From the NCBI RefSeq assembly GCF_007827975.1, contig NZ_VITT01000012.1: 64,000 nt of DNA; one strand, written 5' to 3'. This DNA is from Nitrospirillum viridazoti (GTDB taxonomy: Bacteria; Pseudomonadota; Alphaproteobacteria; Azospirillales; Azospirillaceae). This document shows, piece after piece, positions 63,501 through 64,000 of this stretch (positions within the stretch are counted from its first letter, which is position 1; each line of letters begins with the position of its first letter). Made by a program: the position numbers and the translations under genes. A model generated the notes under the pieces. It was not told the DNA's origin and did not search any database. It saw only the letters and a list, made by a program, of their open reading frames with translations.

Positions 63501-63624
63501 CTTCCTGTACCAGGGCTCGTACCAGGGCGGTTCGTACGCCACGTTCCCGGTCACCACGGGTGGCGGCGGCTCGTACGACGTCGTCGGCCGTACCTTCTTC
63601 GTCGGCACGACGGTGAAGTTCTGA
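60592..63624 (+). CDS. Large TonB-dependent receptor
   Basis: 1010 residues from ATG 60592 (TGAGGAGAGG upstream). Signal peptide about 1-34 (ALAATTAQAQQ). The TonB-box-like region is DSLEEIVVTGSRIARPNLTQPTPVQVI. The plug shows LRGLGEYRTLTLVDGKRHVG and IPPALIERIEVVTGGTSAVYGADAVAGVVNVITKKNYEGAE. The barrel ends RTFFVGTTVKF. The IVVTGSRI plus long barrel places it with the 900-1100-residue receptors that often take up saccharides, peptides or other non-iron nutrients. The ligand is not readable: its neighbours give no enzyme. A terminator follows. Confidence 0.92.
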   Translation: MREISVTARRKVWRHGIAAGALMALAATTAQAQQKQQAAADDSLEEIVVTGSRIARPNLTQPTPVQVINAEAIQATGLTSTVDVLSQLPQTQNDMGPSTNARFINGAGVNFANLRGLGEYRTLTLVDGKRHVGSLSGRNGSGGTSLVDLNSIPPALIERIEVVTGGTSAVYGADAVAGVVNVITKKNYEGAEATIQYNWSDGDGYQSTDVSAIVGHNFDGGRGNITLAVDYNHDLGLYGKDRPEALYNYTLVANPASKSASDGIPDRITISPTLSSVLAASGAPVIRTWLDAAHPQYSYTFKPDGSGIVPFNRGTLINGIPAGNKTSAGDANSIGGDGYNPSKYLTLRTPNIREVADTLVNYRLAQDLGPIDTLNFFADLKYSDSRGTSRSTPFTNGTGTPGTGTNGQLGSGALTIQADNAYLPSDLKALLATDKVSSFTITRVNDDWYGPREYAYEYEVMRGVFGLNGDLTNGWHYEAYYDYGRNRTSFVNTDKVVSLFNQQLDAVNVGGKIVCRDATAQANGCVPINPFVVGPLSAAQKAYAYTYTKEMATLQQHDAAFNLNGDLFKFPALFSGTVAPVSFAAGVEYRKEESVDKTDFLQNQPTGTIYGNQNGSVSGSYDTTEVYGELSVPVLRDLPFAKAVDLDLAYRYSDYSLAGPASTWNIQAGWAVNDDVKLRGGIARAVRAPNIDDLFTPAGDNFLGVSDPCSVENIGANATRAANCAKVVPAGYKSSDFGNPSTRTGGNINLKPEIGRTLTAGAVFTPTFIPGLNVTADYWLVKITQGQAALTSNSILTNCYDLSAAAQCGLITRRADGSIATIYGNTVNIGKEVVRGLDFQVDYAFELDKVGLQNMGGLNLGFTGTWVPESIIIQDPAHAENKLYRAGTVGYPHLKGRFTGTWDWNNLTVTWSSRFIGESETFPNSTAEIADFNKIPTYWYHDISARYRWKNVTVFGGINNLADKMPPAVPFLYQGSYQGGSYATFPVTTGGGGSYDVVGRTFFVGTTVKF

Positions 63625-63631
63625 TGAGTGC

Positions 63632-63668
63632 GGGGGCCGGGCGGCGACGCCGGGCCCCCTTCCTTCGA
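63632..63668 (+). terminator. Terminator of the large receptor gene
   Basis: GGGGGCCGGGCG and CGCCGGGCCCCC form a 12-bp stem with one mismatch around GCGA, followed by TTCCTTC. It is 8 bases after the stop. Confidence 0.75.
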
Positions 63669-63758
63669 GAAGTCGGGGCCGCGATCGGGAAACCGGTCCG
63701 GCCCCTTTCGCGTTCAGCCCCCGCGCGACCATGGCCGCCGGGGTTATGGGAGAGATGG

Positions 63759-64000
63759 ATGAGGCACGCCCACATTGCCGCCCCCCTCGCGGCGGCCCTC
63801 CTGGCTCTGGCCGCACCGGCCCAGGCGGCGACCGCCCCCAGCGCCGCCGGCGAGGTGGTGGCCTGCAAGAAGATCGCCGACCGGGACCAGCGCCTGGCCT
63901 GCTTCGACAAGAGCAGCGACGGCTTGGAAGCGGAGATGAAGAAGGCGGTGGAGGCCACCTTTGGCAGTCCGCCCGGCGTCAAGGCCGACCAGACCGAGGC
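63759..64000 (+). CDS. Exported protein with a CxxI...RLACFD motif, C-terminus outside the window
   Basis: 80 residues are visible. A signal peptide (HIAAPLAAALLALAAPAQA) is followed by EVVACKKIADRDQRLACFDKSSDGLEAEMKK. The pattern of a Cys pair around RLACFD occurs in exported proteins including VasI-type proteins, but too little is present to assign one. The ATG at 63759 was preferred over 63755, which is in another frame; GGGAGAG lies upstream. Confidence 0.65.
   Translation, partial: MRHAHIAAPLAAALLALAAPAQAATAPSAAGEVVACKKIADRDQRLACFDKSSDGLEAEMKKAVEATFGSPPGVKADQTE

Noticed and set aside
60454..63816. 1120-residue minus-strand frame
   Set aside because: Antisense to the large TonB-dependent receptor; shadow frame.

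Overview
The window is high-GC DNA from a Gram-negative bacterium. The gene content points to an alphaproteobacterium, most plausibly of the Azospirillaceae/Rhodospirillales type (Nitrospirillum-like). That is an inference from codon use, the many TonB-dependent receptors, the LldEFG-type lactate oxidation genes and the mix of regulators; no rRNA or tRNA is present to confirm it. About 40 genes are densely packed on both strands. I saw no insertion sequence, CRISPR array, phage gene or RNA gene.

Layout. 0-5 kb: a partial unrecognised protein, class I fumarase, and divergently a PoxB-type pyruvate oxidase. 5-11 kb: a 1446-residue secreted filamentous-haemagglutinin/GLUG-repeat protein, an unknown periplasmic protein and a hemerythrin-domain protein. 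11.7-18.1 kb: a complete iron-siderophore uptake operon (receptor, PKHD hydroxylase, PepSY membrane protein, ExbB, ExbD, TonB) behind a good Fur box. 18.2-22.6 kb: a GntR/FCD regulator, an AraC regulator, a metallo-beta-lactamase-fold hydrolase and an S41-like protein. 22.6-25.1 kb: an AT-rich island with a NACHT NTPase (candidate antiphage protein) whose natural start seems to be cut off by an in-frame TAA; an AraC gene remnant lies at its left edge. 25.2-36.3 kb: a histidine phosphatase, then a lactate locus (lactate permease, divergent lldEFG and a Dld-II type dehydrogenase) and malate synthase G. 36.4-38.4 kb: palindromic repeats and a lower-GC pair, DUF4238 and DUF2971. 38.6-50.3 kb: a GNAT enzyme and a peptide-import locus (TonB-dependent receptor, TTC38-like TPR protein, a substrate-binding protein fused to a permease, a second permease, a double ATPase and a P1 peptidase), then an alpha/beta hydrolase. 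50.3-51.2 kb: a broken winged-helix remnant and a vapBC toxin-antitoxin pair. 51.2-56.2 kb: two tandem FtsX/MacB-like permeases behind what looks like a sigma-54 promoter with two palindromic activator sites. 56.2-64 kb: LacI and LysR regulators, small proteins, an exported methyltransferase-like protein, a large TonB-dependent receptor and a partial exported protein.

How it works together. Three operators were found by eye and give regulatory links. The same palindrome (TGGTCAAAT-N-ATTTGACCA) occurs before the GntR gene at 18.2 kb and twice in the lactate divergent promoter region at 28 kb, so the GntR protein is probably the lactate regulator although 10 kb away. The Fur box ties the siderophore operon to iron. 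The -24/-12 element with tandem TGTCCG-N4-CGGACA sites ties the permease pair to an enhancer-binding protein encoded elsewhere. The most interesting unexplained items are the interrupted NACHT gene, the DUF4238/DUF2971 pair, the receptor-transporter locus with its binding protein-permease fusion, and the sigma-54-driven permeases.
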